NCBI RefSeq assembly: GCF_004217555.1
Contig: NZ_SHKW01000001.1
Span: 2,046,001-2,110,000, forward strand
Direction: 5' to 3'
DNA from: Edaphobacter modestus
GTDB lineage: Bacteria > Acidobacteriota > Terriglobia > Terriglobales > Acidobacteriaceae
Length of the DNA: 64,000 bases
Positions 56,370-64,000 of this stretch are shown here, one piece after another (within the stretch, counting starts at the first letter, position 1; every line of letters starts with the position of its first letter). The position numbers were made by a program, and so were the translations under genes. The notes beneath the pieces were generated by a model. That model worked only from the letters and a program-made list of their open reading frames with translations. It was not told the DNA's origin and ran no database searches.

Positions 56370-57740
56370 ACCCCCTAAATTGGCGTCTTAGTTCTCCGGA
56401 AACGGGGTTACTGAGATGGTCCGCCGCTTAAACCTCAATCTGGCGATGAGGATCTTATAGGCAGATTGAAGGAGGATCATCGACATGGAGATTCGTTCCG
56501 TAGGCATTGACCTTGGCAAGACGACCTTTCACCTGGTGGCTCTTGGCGATAACTGCAAGGTGCTGCTGAAGAAGAAGTTTACCCAGAAGCAGTTGATTGC
56601 CTTCACCGCGAACCTGCAGACCTCTTTGATCGGGATGGAGGCCTGTTCCGGGGCGCACTTCCTGGGCCGTACTTTACGAGAACAAGGCCACGATGTGAAG
56701 CTGATCCCGGCCCAGTTCGTGAAGCCATTCGTGAAGTCGAACAAGAACGACTTCCTGGATGCGGAAGCGATTGCTGAGGCTGTGGATCGGGAGAACATGC
56801 GATTTGTTCCGATCAAGACGGACGACCAGCTGGATCTGCAGGCATTGCATCGTGTGCGCGATCGTTTGATCGCGCGAAGAACCTCAGTCATCAACCAGCT
56901 GCGGGCCTTCCTGCTGGAGCGGGGTCTGGTATTTGCAAAGAGCCCGGCCAGGCTGCGCGAGCGCATGCCCGAGATCCTCGAGAACGCCGAGGAAGATCTC
57001 ACTCCGCGTATGCGGAACCTGCTGGCTCAACTTTGGAACGAGTGGAAGGATCTTGAACAGCGGGTGGTCGATCTGAACCAGGAAGTGGAGCTGATTGCCT
57101 CAAGTGATGCGGCATGCACGCGGCTCAGGCAGATCCCCGGCGTTGGCCCGCTGGTCGCAACCGCGATCGTAGCCGCGATCGGTAACGGCGCAGCCTTCCA
57201 TAAGGGGCGTGAGTTTTCTTCCTGGCTTGGGCTTGTGCCACGACAGCACTCGACCGGTGGTAAGGCCCGCCTCTTCGGTATCAGCAAGCGCGGTAACAAC
57301 TACCTGCGCAAGATCTTCATCCATGGAGCCCGCGCAGTCGTATTGCGATCGAAGCGAGACCGCGTCGCCATGGGCGCGTGGATGACCGCTCTTGAAGCCA
57401 GAGCGCCACGCAACGTGCTCATCGTCGCCACGGCAAACAAACTGGCAAGGATCGCTTGGGCCGTGCTGTCAAGCGGCCAGGACTATCGGGCAGTTCAAGA
57501 GCCAGTCGCGGCCTAGCTAAGCGTAGCTATCAAGATCAAGTTCTCCCACCGAGGTCTGCACCGGATAAGTAAAGATGAAAGAACAGTCAAACGGCGTACC
57601 TGAAACCTGATTGCTCAATAGGCTCTTCCACAGCCGAGGGGTTTTGTAGGACAGGTACGCGGCGTATCTCATCATGGCCAGGAGACTGATCTCCACCAAA
57701 AGGCCGGATACATTGACGCAGACATTCCTTCATCCATAAA
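56370..57740 (+). mobile_element. IS110-family insertion sequence (limits approximate)
   Basis: A complete DEDD transposase gene with noncoding flanks of about 115 bases upstream and 220 bases downstream. IS110-type elements lack long terminal inverted repeats, so the ends cannot be fixed by eye. The flanks are where the guide (bridge) RNA of this family is encoded. Confidence 0.6.
56485..57516 (+). CDS. IS110-family DEDD transposase
   Basis: A 343-residue recombinase. The N-terminal RuvC-like DEDD domain has SVGIDLGKTTFHLVAL (first Asp), IGMEACSG (Glu) and SNKNDFLDAEAIAEA (Asp residues). The C-terminal Tnp_20 domain has IPGVGPLVATAIVAAIGNGAAFHKGREFSSWLGLVPRQHSTGGK with the catalytic Ser near STGGK. 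Length and motifs are intact, so it may be active. GGAGG lies eight bases before ATG 56485. Such enzymes insert the element under guidance of an RNA from the element itself. Confidence 0.94.
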   Translation: MEIRSVGIDLGKTTFHLVALGDNCKVLLKKKFTQKQLIAFTANLQTSLIGMEACSGAHFLGRTLREQGHDVKLIPAQFVKPFVKSNKNDFLDAEAIAEAVDRENMRFVPIKTDDQLDLQALHRVRDRLIARRTSVINQLRAFLLERGLVFAKSPARLRERMPEILENAEEDLTPRMRNLLAQLWNEWKDLEQRVVDLNQEVELIASSDAACTRLRQIPGVGPLVATAIVAAIGNGAAFHKGREFSSWLGLVPRQHSTGGKARLFGISKRGNNYLRKIFIHGARAVVLRSKRDRVAMGAWMTALEARAPRNVLIVATANKLARIAWAVLSSGQDYRAVQEPVAA

Positions 57741-57862
57741 CTTTTCCCTTGCATTCAGACGGCGGACGATACATATCGGCAACTTCAATTGAACTTGCCG
57801 AAAAGGAGCCTTCAGGCACATCAAAATGCCTTATTTCGCTCACATATTACAATTTCACTTCT
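57517..57862. other. Region after the IS110 transposase; possible guide RNA, no gene
   Basis: About 345 bases without a supported gene. The first 220 probably belong to the IS110 element. No strong rho-independent terminator was seen. Confidence 0.4.
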
Positions 57863-58177
57863 ATGAACAAGAGACGTTGGTGGCTAGTGGTCATAGCCGC
57901 AGCTTTATTGGTCGTTTGTGTGTTAACGGCTATAGTCCTGCTATGGGTCTCTAAGCCGCGCTTCGTTGCCTTCCTATCGATCCTGCCAGTTGGGCTCCTT
58001 CCAATCGTCGCTCTTGTCTCGCCTGCGGCCAAAAACAACCGCATCACCGTTCCTCTTCTCACCCTAACCCCTGATAGTCTCAGGTCACTTAATGAAAACA
58101 CGACGATACCCGTGCCTGCTTCTCTTCTCGGCCTTGTTGTCGATCCCCTACCTCGGCGCCCAGACAGTCACCATTGA
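57863..58177 (+). CDS. Possible small membrane protein
   Basis: About 104 codons with two hydrophobic segments (WWLVVIAAALLVVCVLTAIVLLWVS and FVAFLSILPVGLLPIVALVSP). It overlaps the next gene by 86 bases in another frame and has a weak ribosome site, so it may be shorter in reality or not a gene. The Leu/Val-rich composition is suggestive only. Confidence 0.4.
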   Translation: MNKRRWWLVVIAAALLVVCVLTAIVLLWVSKPRFVAFLSILPVGLLPIVALVSPAAKNNRITVPLLTLTPDSLRSLNENTTIPVPASLLGLVVDPLPRRPDSHH

Positions 58178-60005
58178 CGCCTATCGCCTCGCAGACGTCA
58201 CTACTCTAGACGCTCCGTTCCGCTTCCACATCGGCGATGATCCGGATTTTGCTAACGCAAACTTCGATGATTCCGCATGGCAGCTACTCAAGCCCGGAGA
58301 ATCTCTCCCCAGCGCCCATCTGCCCGACCTTCAGCCGGATACCACCTGGTCTCGCATCCACCTGCATATTGCCAACCCCATGGGTCCGCTCGGCATCGCG
58401 ATCACCATCTCGGACGGCCTGCCATACGAGGTCTTTGCCAATGGTCGCCAGATTGCCATCTCGCCCTCCATGCACGCAAAAGCGCCCCAGTATATTCGCC
58501 CGTTTGCCATCGAACTTCCGCAGTCGAGCGATATAGTCCTCTCCGTGCGTTGCCTCGTGACCGCACACACAACATCCCAGCTCTTTCCGCTCGCTCGCTT
58601 CCAAATCGGTCAGCTTGGCGCCATCAGGTCTGCGACCGAGCTTGAGCGAATCCGTTCTTTCAATAACAGCACGCTCGTGAGCTTCCTCCTCGGCCTCATC
58701 TACCTTGCGTTCTCTGCGGTCGCGCTCAGCCTTTTCCTATCGCAACGGAACCACTTGGAATACCTTTGGCTCGCCATCTTTTGCCTGTTCAGCGTCGCCT
58801 ACCACGGTGCGTTCACAGCGATCAACGTTGGCGCGATCTCCGCCACACTCCTCCACGTCATGTTCTCTGTATGCGCCGGATGGGCCACTCTCCTTTCCTC
58901 ACTCGAATTCGTCCTATGCTTCTCACGCGCGGAACACGTGCGGCCGGCTCGCTTCGTTCAACTCGTCATGCTTTTCTGCCCGCTGCTCGCACTCGCCCAG
59001 TTCGAGAGAGCGTACGGTATCGCACTTATCTCTACGTTCCTCGTGTTGCTGTTTCTGATGAGCTTCTACCTGGTTCAAGCCATCCGCAGGGGTCGGGCCG
59101 AATCATGGCTGCTTCTCCCTTCTTTTGCGATCTGGGCTTTCAACGGCCTGCTCTCCATGGCGGCGATCTTCTATCCTTCATCCGTACCGTTGCTTTCAGG
59201 TATTCACTTCGGTTATGTCGGAATCAGCTTCGAGGACATAGGCGGATTCGTCGTGGCCTTCGGATTTCTCGTCGTGGTGCTTTTCCGATTCATCCGCGTC
59301 TCCAGCGCAGAGCAAAGATCTGCCGCTGAAATCGCCGCCGCACGCACCGTTCAGCAAATCCTCATCCCCGAAACCATCCCCGCCATCACGGGTCTCACTA
59401 TCGAATCCGCCTATCTACCCGCTGACGAGGTCGGCGGCGACTTCTTCCAGATCCTCCCGCAACCATCCGGCACCACGCTCATCTTCCTCGGCGACGTCTC
59501 CGGACACGGCCTCAAAGCCGCCATGACCGTTTCCCTTCTCGTGGGCTCCATCCGCACCCTCACTGACTTCCTCCAATCTCCCGCGCAACTCCTTACCCGC
59601 CTCAACCAGCGGCTCGTCGGACACAGCTCCGGTTTCGCCACCTGCCTCATCCTCGCCATCTCCCCTGACGGCCTTCTCACCTACGCCAACGCCGGCCACC
59701 TCAATCCATATCTCGACGGCCACGAACTCGAAAGCGAACCCAATCTCCCACTCGGCCTTGCGCCCGACGTCACCTACACCGAATCCACCATGCATCTAAA
59801 CTCTTCGCAGCGTCTCACCCTCCTCACCGACGGCGTCCTCGAAGCCACCAACTCCAAGACCAATGCTCTCTTTGGCTTTGACCGGACCCGAGAGGTCAGC
59901 ACACAATCCGCCCAAAGCATCGCAGCAACCGCCAAAGCCTTTGCCTTCGGTGCTCCCCAGGCCGATGACATCACCGTCCTCACCATCCAACTCGTCGCCA
60001 CCTGA
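58092..60005 (+). CDS. 7TM-type sensor with SpoIIE/PP2C phosphatase domain
   Basis: A 637-residue signalling protein. A signal peptide (1-23) is followed by a periplasmic beta-rich domain (about 24-185) and about seven membrane helices (190-405), together resembling 7TMR-DISM receptors. The cytoplasmic C-terminus is a PP2C-like Ser/Thr phosphatase of the SpoIIE/RsbU type: YLPADEVGGDFFQIL, LGDVSGHGLKAAMTV, LTDGVLEATN and ADDITVLTI carry the metal-binding Asp residues. Such enzymes dephosphorylate anti-sigma-factor antagonists or related partners. No partner-switch genes are adjacent. Confidence 0.88.
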   Translation: MKTRRYPCLLLFSALLSIPYLGAQTVTIDAYRLADVTTLDAPFRFHIGDDPDFANANFDDSAWQLLKPGESLPSAHLPDLQPDTTWSRIHLHIANPMGPLGIAITISDGLPYEVFANGRQIAISPSMHAKAPQYIRPFAIELPQSSDIVLSVRCLVTAHTTSQLFPLARFQIGQLGAIRSATELERIRSFNNSTLVSFLLGLIYLAFSAVALSLFLSQRNHLEYLWLAIFCLFSVAYHGAFTAINVGAISATLLHVMFSVCAGWATLLSSLEFVLCFSRAEHVRPARFVQLVMLFCPLLALAQFERAYGIALISTFLVLLFLMSFYLVQAIRRGRAESWLLLPSFAIWAFNGLLSMAAIFYPSSVPLLSGIHFGYVGISFEDIGGFVVAFGFLVVVLFRFIRVSSAEQRSAAEIAAARTVQQILIPETIPAITGLTIESAYLPADEVGGDFFQILPQPSGTTLIFLGDVSGHGLKAAMTVSLLVGSIRTLTDFLQSPAQLLTRLNQRLVGHSSGFATCLILAISPDGLLTYANAGHLNPYLDGHELESEPNLPLGLAPDVTYTESTMHLNSSQRLTLLTDGVLEATNSKTNALFGFDRTREVSTQSAQSIAATAKAFAFGAPQADDITVLTIQLVAT

Positions 60006-60527
60006 GCAGGTATCTGCCCTGGCCCATCTCAGTTCACGGAAAGGCGAGTTTTCGGCGACTTAGCGAACTCATGCCGCACCGGAGTTGTTGAGAGACGATT
60101 GCGGTCGGATTACCGCCTTCTCTTCGGTTACCAGTTGAGCAACATTCCTCATGCCTTCGGCATGGAATGATACTTCGAATCCCCAAGAAGTTTCCCTTAT
60201 TCCTTAAGCGAGCTTTCTTTTCCGTTATTCGTGGAATTTCACCACCCACACTCGGCCATGACACGAGTGTGACAATCCAACACGAATCCTTACCGTGGGT
60301 GTTTCCGCTATACAAATACGGCTGTTCGAACGTTTTGGCGATTCGAGTCTATGCCCGAAGTAAGAGCGAAAAACTGAAGAGTTAGGTTCCCGGGAACCGG
60401 ACCTTCGTCAAAATGATCCATTCAAGATTTGACCGGCGAAGTTGCCGAAAACCCGACTTTACGGGAGGTGCTGTAGTTGTTGACCATGAGCAGGAGCACG
60501 AATCACTCAAGCTATAGTGCGCGGGGT
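60006..60527. other. Gene-free stretch with TTTTCGGC-type motifs
   Basis: About 520 bases with no supported gene. It holds copies of a TTTTCGGC(A/G)ACTT motif at 60048-60060 (plus) and 60438-60461 (minus), which recur at 61.0 kb and 62.34 kb and may be ends of lost mobile elements. Confidence 0.5.
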
Positions 60528-60962
60528 TCAACCTAACCGCACGGAAGTCTTCTTACGCGCCTGCTTCTCGGATTCGGTCATTCCAAATGGTCCGCTAGGA
60601 TCGATTGACTGACAGAGTCTGACGTAGACGATGCTAAAGACGAAGGACTCGAAGAAGCCGCCTAGCACCACTGGAAGAGATGAGTGGAAGGGAAATGAGT
60701 TTCTGTAGATGTACAAAGCATAACAATGGAGACTGAATAGGATTAGGGCTAGCGTCGCCGCTCTCGCCCTTTGGAGAGTTCTGCGCAGTTGAATTAGAAA
60801 CAGTCCGACGAAAGTGAACGTCCAAAGTCCTTGTTGAAAGTAACCGCGTTCTGTTCCAAGTGAACCATTGTCGCAGTACAGAGCCACAATGCCACACACC
60901 GCAGCGAACACGATCCGTTGAGAACGAGTTCCACTCACAAGACCCACGTCTGTCGTCGTCAT
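60528..60962 (-). CDS. Unknown membrane protein
   Basis: A 144-residue protein with about four hydrophobic segments (RIVFAAVCGIVALYC, LWTFTFVGLFLIQL, ATLALILFSLHCYALYIY, VVLGGFFESFVFSIVYVRL). No family is recognised. The ribosome site is weak. It is bounded on both sides by the TTTTCGGCAACTT-type motif (60438-60461 and 61046-61069), so it may be cargo of a small element or simply lie between relics. Confidence 0.55.
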   Translation of the reverse strand: MTTTDVGLVSGTRSQRIVFAAVCGIVALYCDNGSLGTERGYFQQGLWTFTFVGLFLIQLRRTLQRARAATLALILFSLHCYALYIYRNSFPFHSSLPVVLGGFFESFVFSIVYVRLCQSIDPSGPFGMTESEKQARKKTSVRLG

Positions 60963-61007
60963 CGCTGCTATCTTAGTCTACGGAAGTGCAAGTGCCCAAA
61001 AACGGTA

Positions 61008-61060
61008 ATTTCGGCAAGTTCGACGCTTCCAGGGCTGGATATCCCGAAGTTGCCGAAAAT
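61008..61060. repeat. Imperfect 15-base inverted repeat
   Basis: ATTTCGGCAAGTTCG pairs with CGAAGTTGCCGAAAA downstream, with two mismatches in 15 and a 22-base spacer. It resembles ends of a small transposable element, or a hairpin upstream of the 60528-60962 gene. Confidence 0.6.
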
Positions 61061-61101
61061 GTGACTTTAGAGGCAGTTCGGTTTCACATTTCCGGATAGC
61101 C

Positions 61102-62335
61102 GGGCGGTCTCAACCGGTCGATGCAACACTGGCTTGGAGTTTACTAGCAGGAGTTTCAAAGCCCAAGGTTTTCCGTGGGCGTTGATTGAGGCGCAGGGCT
61201 ACTTTGTCTAGGTCGGCCTGGGAGTAGCCGGACAAGTCGGTTTTCCTGGGGAAGTATTGCCGCAGCAGGCCGTTGGTATTTTCGTTGGTGCCGCGCTGCC
61301 AAGGGCTCTGCGGATCACAGAAGTAGACGTTCACCTTGGTGGCCACGGTGAAGCTTTTGTGTTTGGCCATCTGCAGTCCTCGGTCCCAGGTCAAGGACCG
61401 TCGCAGAGAGGCGGGGAGTTTACGAACCTGCCGGGTCAGCGCATCGACGACGGTTGCCGTGTCTTTGCTTGGTACTTTGACCAGAATGGTAAAACGCGAA
61501 TGTCGTTCCACCAGGGTTGCGATGTGACTGTTGCTGGTGCCGCTGAGCAGATCTCCCTCCCAATGACCGGGGATGGCACGATCTTCAATCTCTGCAGGCC
61601 TTTGGCTGATGGAGATGGCATCAACAATCTGACCGCGGGACTGTCCGCCAGCCCGAGAGTGCACTGAGCGACGGATAGATCGCTTGGACCGCAGGTGTTG
61701 CATCAGCTCTTTTTTCAGCACTCCTCGAGCCTGGATGAATAAGCTGCGGTAGATAGTCTCATGGGACACGCGCATGCTCTCGTTGCTGGGATACCGTCTC
61801 TTCAACCAACCGGAAATCTGTTCCGGCGACCAGTCCAGGATCAGTTTACTGGCCACGATCGTCCGCAGCTTCCTATGGTTGGCAAGCAGGCAGGCCTTGG
61901 GCCGCAGAGCTAACTTCCAAGCCTGCTGATCGGCCTCGTTGGCTCGGTAGCGTGGACGGCCGCCGTGCCGTACCACCTCCCGGCTCACAGTCGACGCAGC
62001 CCGCTGCAATCCTCGGGCAATCTCACGAATCGACGAACCGGAAGCAATGCCTCGTGAGATGTCTTCCCGCTCAGCCAACGTGAGCGTTCTCGGCGAGCGG
62101 CGACGAACGGCAGGAACAATCCCGCCGTGCTGCGACAACAAGAACTGAATGGAGCCATGCTCCTTGCCGAAGGCGCGTCCAATCTCATGCAGCGACTCGC
62201 CCGCCTTCCAACGGCGCCATATGTCGGCCTTCTGCTCCCCAGAAAGACCATACCGTCTTCCTTGTCTCATCAACACCACCTCTAAGAAATGATCTAAATC
62301 AGATGGTGTGTTGCATCGACCGGTTGAGACCGCCC
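61102..62335 (-). mobile_element. Intact IS30-family insertion sequence
   Basis: 1234 bases bounded by perfect 28-base inverted repeats (61102-61129 and 62308-62335, beginning GGGCGGTCTCAACCGGTCGA inward). The single transposase gene fills the element and its stop codon lies inside the left repeat. Perfect ends and an intact gene point to recent insertion. Confidence 0.92.
61110..62270 (-). CDS. IS30-family transposase
   Basis: A 386-residue transposase. The N-terminal part has two helix-turn-helix regions (GLSGEQKADIWRRWKAGESLHEIGRAFGKEHGSIQ and LTLAEREDISRGIASGSSIREIARGLQRAASTVSREV). The DDE catalytic core has GHWEGDLLSG (Asp), LTWDRGLQMAKH (Asp) and SPWQRGTNENTNGLLRQYFP (Glu), the typical IS30 C-terminus. 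GAGGTG six bases before the ATG at 62270 marks the start; the frame runs on to 62417, outside the element. Confidence 0.94.
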   Translation of the reverse strand: MRQGRRYGLSGEQKADIWRRWKAGESLHEIGRAFGKEHGSIQFLLSQHGGIVPAVRRRSPRTLTLAEREDISRGIASGSSIREIARGLQRAASTVSREVVRHGGRPRYRANEADQQAWKLALRPKACLLANHRKLRTIVASKLILDWSPEQISGWLKRRYPSNESMRVSHETIYRSLFIQARGVLKKELMQHLRSKRSIRRSVHSRAGGQSRGQIVDAISISQRPAEIEDRAIPGHWEGDLLSGTSNSHIATLVERHSRFTILVKVPSKDTATVVDALTRQVRKLPASLRRSLTWDRGLQMAKHKSFTVATKVNVYFCDPQSPWQRGTNENTNGLLRQYFPRKTDLSGYSQADLDKVALRLNQRPRKTLGFETPASKLQASVASTG

Positions 62336-62484
62336 CGTTTTTCGGCCACTTGAACCAGAGCACATCGGTAAACAGATGCCGACTTGAACGAAGCCGCTTT
62401 GAGAGCGGCGGACGCATGCGCGTGTGGTTGAGCCAGCCTTGATGGCGCTGCGATAAGTTAAGTGGCAGGGGTATCTCTCAGCGC

Positions 62485-63681
62485 ATGAACCGACCTTCGC
62501 TGGAGATGGCCGACATCGTTCACTGTGCCGGTGACGACTTCATAAAGCGCAGTCGCCGGTGGATCAGCTGGCAACATCAGAAGGTGTTGCTGGCCATCAC
62601 CCGTTGCCGCACCGCTGCGCTGGGCGGGCATCGCGATCAGTGCTCCAGCTGCGGACATTCCGCCATCTCCTACTATTCGTGCCGTAATCGGCATTGCCCC
62701 GGATGCCAGGGCAACGCCCGTGTGCGCTGGCTCGAAGCCCGCCAACGCGAGCTTCTCCCTACCCGCTACGTGCATGTTGTCTTCACCCTCCCGCGCGAAC
62801 TGGCCCCGCTTGCTCTGCAGAACAAGCGGCTGATTTATAACCTGCTGTTCCACTCCAGCGCCGCGACCCTGCTCGAGATCGCTCGCGATCCCCGACACCT
62901 CGGCGCCGAGATCGGCTTCTTCAGCGTGCTCCATACCTGGGACCAGCGCCTGCAACATCATCCCCATGTCCACTGCGTGCTCGCCGCCGGCGGCCTCGCT
63001 CCAGACCACTCCCGCTGGATCTCCTCCCGCCGCTCCTTCTTTCTCCCCATCAAGGTGCTCAGCCGCGTGTTCCGCGGCAAGTTCGTCGCCGGACTCAAGA
63101 GCGCCTTCCATACAGGCACACTCCAGTTCTACGGCAACCTCGCACCACTCGCAGCACAGGGGACCTTTACCTCCTGGCTCAGACTCCTGTTCCGCCACGA
63201 CTGGGTCGTCTACGCCAAGCGCCCCTTCGGCGGGCCGGAACACGCACTGCGCTATCTCAGTGCCTACACCCACCGCATCGCCATCTCCAACCACAGACTC
63301 GTTGCCCTCGCCAACGGCAACGTCACCTTCCGCTGGAGAGATTCCGCTCACGCCAACAAGAAGCGGCTCATGATCCTGCCCGTCGATGAGTTCCTGCGCC
63401 GCTTCCTCCTCCACCTGCTCCCGCGCGGCTTCGTGCGCATCCGCAACTTCGGCTTCCTCACCAACCGGTACCGCGCTACGTTGCTGCCGCTCTGCTTCCA
63501 CCTGTTCCACAGCACTGGACCGCCCCGACAGATAAATGCAGCGCAGACTTCAACCCATAGGAGCTCCGCATCGCTCTGGAACTGCCCTGTCTGCGGCGGA
63601 ACCATGCACGTCGTCGAACACCTCTCCGCAGCTCAACTCCTGCTTCGCTCTCCTCCGCTGTCCCGCGAGTGTGCCGCATGA
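62485..63681 (+). CDS. IS91-family rolling-circle (HUH) transposase
   Basis: A 398-residue protein. It has an N-terminal zinc finger (DQCSSCGHSAISYYSCRNRHCPGCQG), the HUH motif HHPHVHC at about residue 155, and the conserved ALRYLSAYTHRIAISNHRL with the catalytic Tyr (about residue 263). It should nick and transfer single-stranded DNA by a rolling-circle mechanism. The ribosome site is weak. The partner tyrosine recombinase often found upstream in this family is absent; an IS30 element occupies that position. The element's ends cannot be determined. Confidence 0.92.
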   Translation: MNRPSLEMADIVHCAGDDFIKRSRRWISWQHQKVLLAITRCRTAALGGHRDQCSSCGHSAISYYSCRNRHCPGCQGNARVRWLEARQRELLPTRYVHVVFTLPRELAPLALQNKRLIYNLLFHSSAATLLEIARDPRHLGAEIGFFSVLHTWDQRLQHHPHVHCVLAAGGLAPDHSRWISSRRSFFLPIKVLSRVFRGKFVAGLKSAFHTGTLQFYGNLAPLAAQGTFTSWLRLLFRHDWVVYAKRPFGGPEHALRYLSAYTHRIAISNHRLVALANGNVTFRWRDSAHANKKRLMILPVDEFLRRFLLHLLPRGFVRIRNFGFLTNRYRATLLPLCFHLFHSTGPPRQINAAQTSTHRSSASLWNCPVCGGTMHVVEHLSAAQLLLRSPPLSRECAA

Positions 63682-64000
63682 ACCCACAGTTCCAACCTCG
63701 ACCTGCTTACCTGCTCCGGCACGCACAGAGTCCCTGTGTCGCATCTCGCTCCAACCGCACTCGAGACCACCGCTTCACCCGCTGTCTGCTGCCTCATCCA
63801 GAAGCTTTGCCCCCGCGAACTCTTCCCACAATCCGCATCCGCACCACGCACCACCGACCTCCGATGCCCTCGGCCTCCGCGCAGCACCATTCAAATCCCA
63901 TAGCAACCCAACTGCCAGCGGCTTCCTTCAAGTCGCTGTATCCGAAGCGCCGCCCCACAGCGCTTCAATCAACCAACCGGAAAAAATGGGCGCTCCAGAT
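63682..64000. other. Region after the IS91 transposase, to the window edge
   Basis: C-rich sequence without a recognisable gene. It likely includes the end (origin or terminus) of the IS91-type element, but no defining hairpin could be assigned before the window stops. Confidence 0.4.

Noticed and set aside
62458-63510. Minus-strand open frame of 350 codons
   Set aside because: Antisense to the IS91-type transposase; acidic, Gly/Glu/Ala-rich product, typical of GC-rich antisense frames.

Overview
The window most likely comes from a soil Acidobacteriota of the Terriglobales type (Granulicella, Terriglobus or Edaphobacter-like). This rests on family-level signs, not on a marker gene: an Oar-like TonB receptor of about 1050 residues, a beta-propeller sensor kinase, a TolB/TPR regulator with an N-terminal domain typical of this phylum, NodT-type RND efflux operons, and many insertion-sequence fragments. 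Composition is moderately GC-rich. No rRNA and no complete tRNA gene was found, so placement is an inference.

Layout. 0-2.6 kb: a subtilisin-family protease running off the left edge and an unknown protein. 2.6-4.8 kb: over 2 kb without genes but full of short direct and inverted repeats. 4.8-7.7 kb: a small integrative element with an excisionase-like HTH protein, a tyrosine recombinase, two overlapping cargo genes (a membrane protein and a tiny Cys/His and Lys-rich protein), then 3' fragments of tRNA-Val and tRNA-Asn that look like attachment-site scars. 8-22.7 kb: a metabolic block with cytochrome bd oxidase (cydAB), a truncated second copy of fumC, an AraC regulator, an esterase, and an operon-like series alsD-alsS-malic enzyme-NDH-2-fumC-AEC transporter. 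22.8-23.3 kb: a decayed IS5-type element with intact ends. 23.4-31 kb: an RND efflux operon followed by an HHxxxDG acyltransferase. 31-33.6 kb: a graveyard (IS3 orfA piece, glycosyltransferase start, Tat-signal fragment, frameshifted recJ). 33.6-41.7 kb: a membrane-anchored HNH-like protein, the Oar-like receptor and the sensor kinase. 41.7-43 kb: a second attachment-like module and a perfect 17-bp palindrome. 43-55.5 kb: a second RND operon with a cyclic-nucleotide-domain/thioredoxin-reductase-like fusion, a TPR regulator, a degenerate receiver protein and a transhydrogenase. 55.5-64 kb: an integrase fragment, a frameshifted secreted protein, IS110, a SpoIIE-type phosphatase, an intact IS30 element and an IS91-type transposase.

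How the genes fit together. In the 8-22.7 kb block, malate can be imported (AEC carrier), interconverted with fumarate (FumC) or decarboxylated to pyruvate (malic enzyme). The NADH goes to quinone through NDH-2 and quinol to oxygen through CydAB. Two pyruvates are condensed and decarboxylated to acetoin by AlsS and AlsD. The whole path consumes protons through decarboxylation, so acid tolerance or overflow metabolism is a reasonable inference. AlsD carries an N-terminal extension resembling a ribbon-helix-helix DNA-binding domain, the most unusual protein architecture seen here. Around the second RND operon, helically phased TTAC repeats occur upstream of both the tolC gene and the TPR regulator, suggesting a shared operator.
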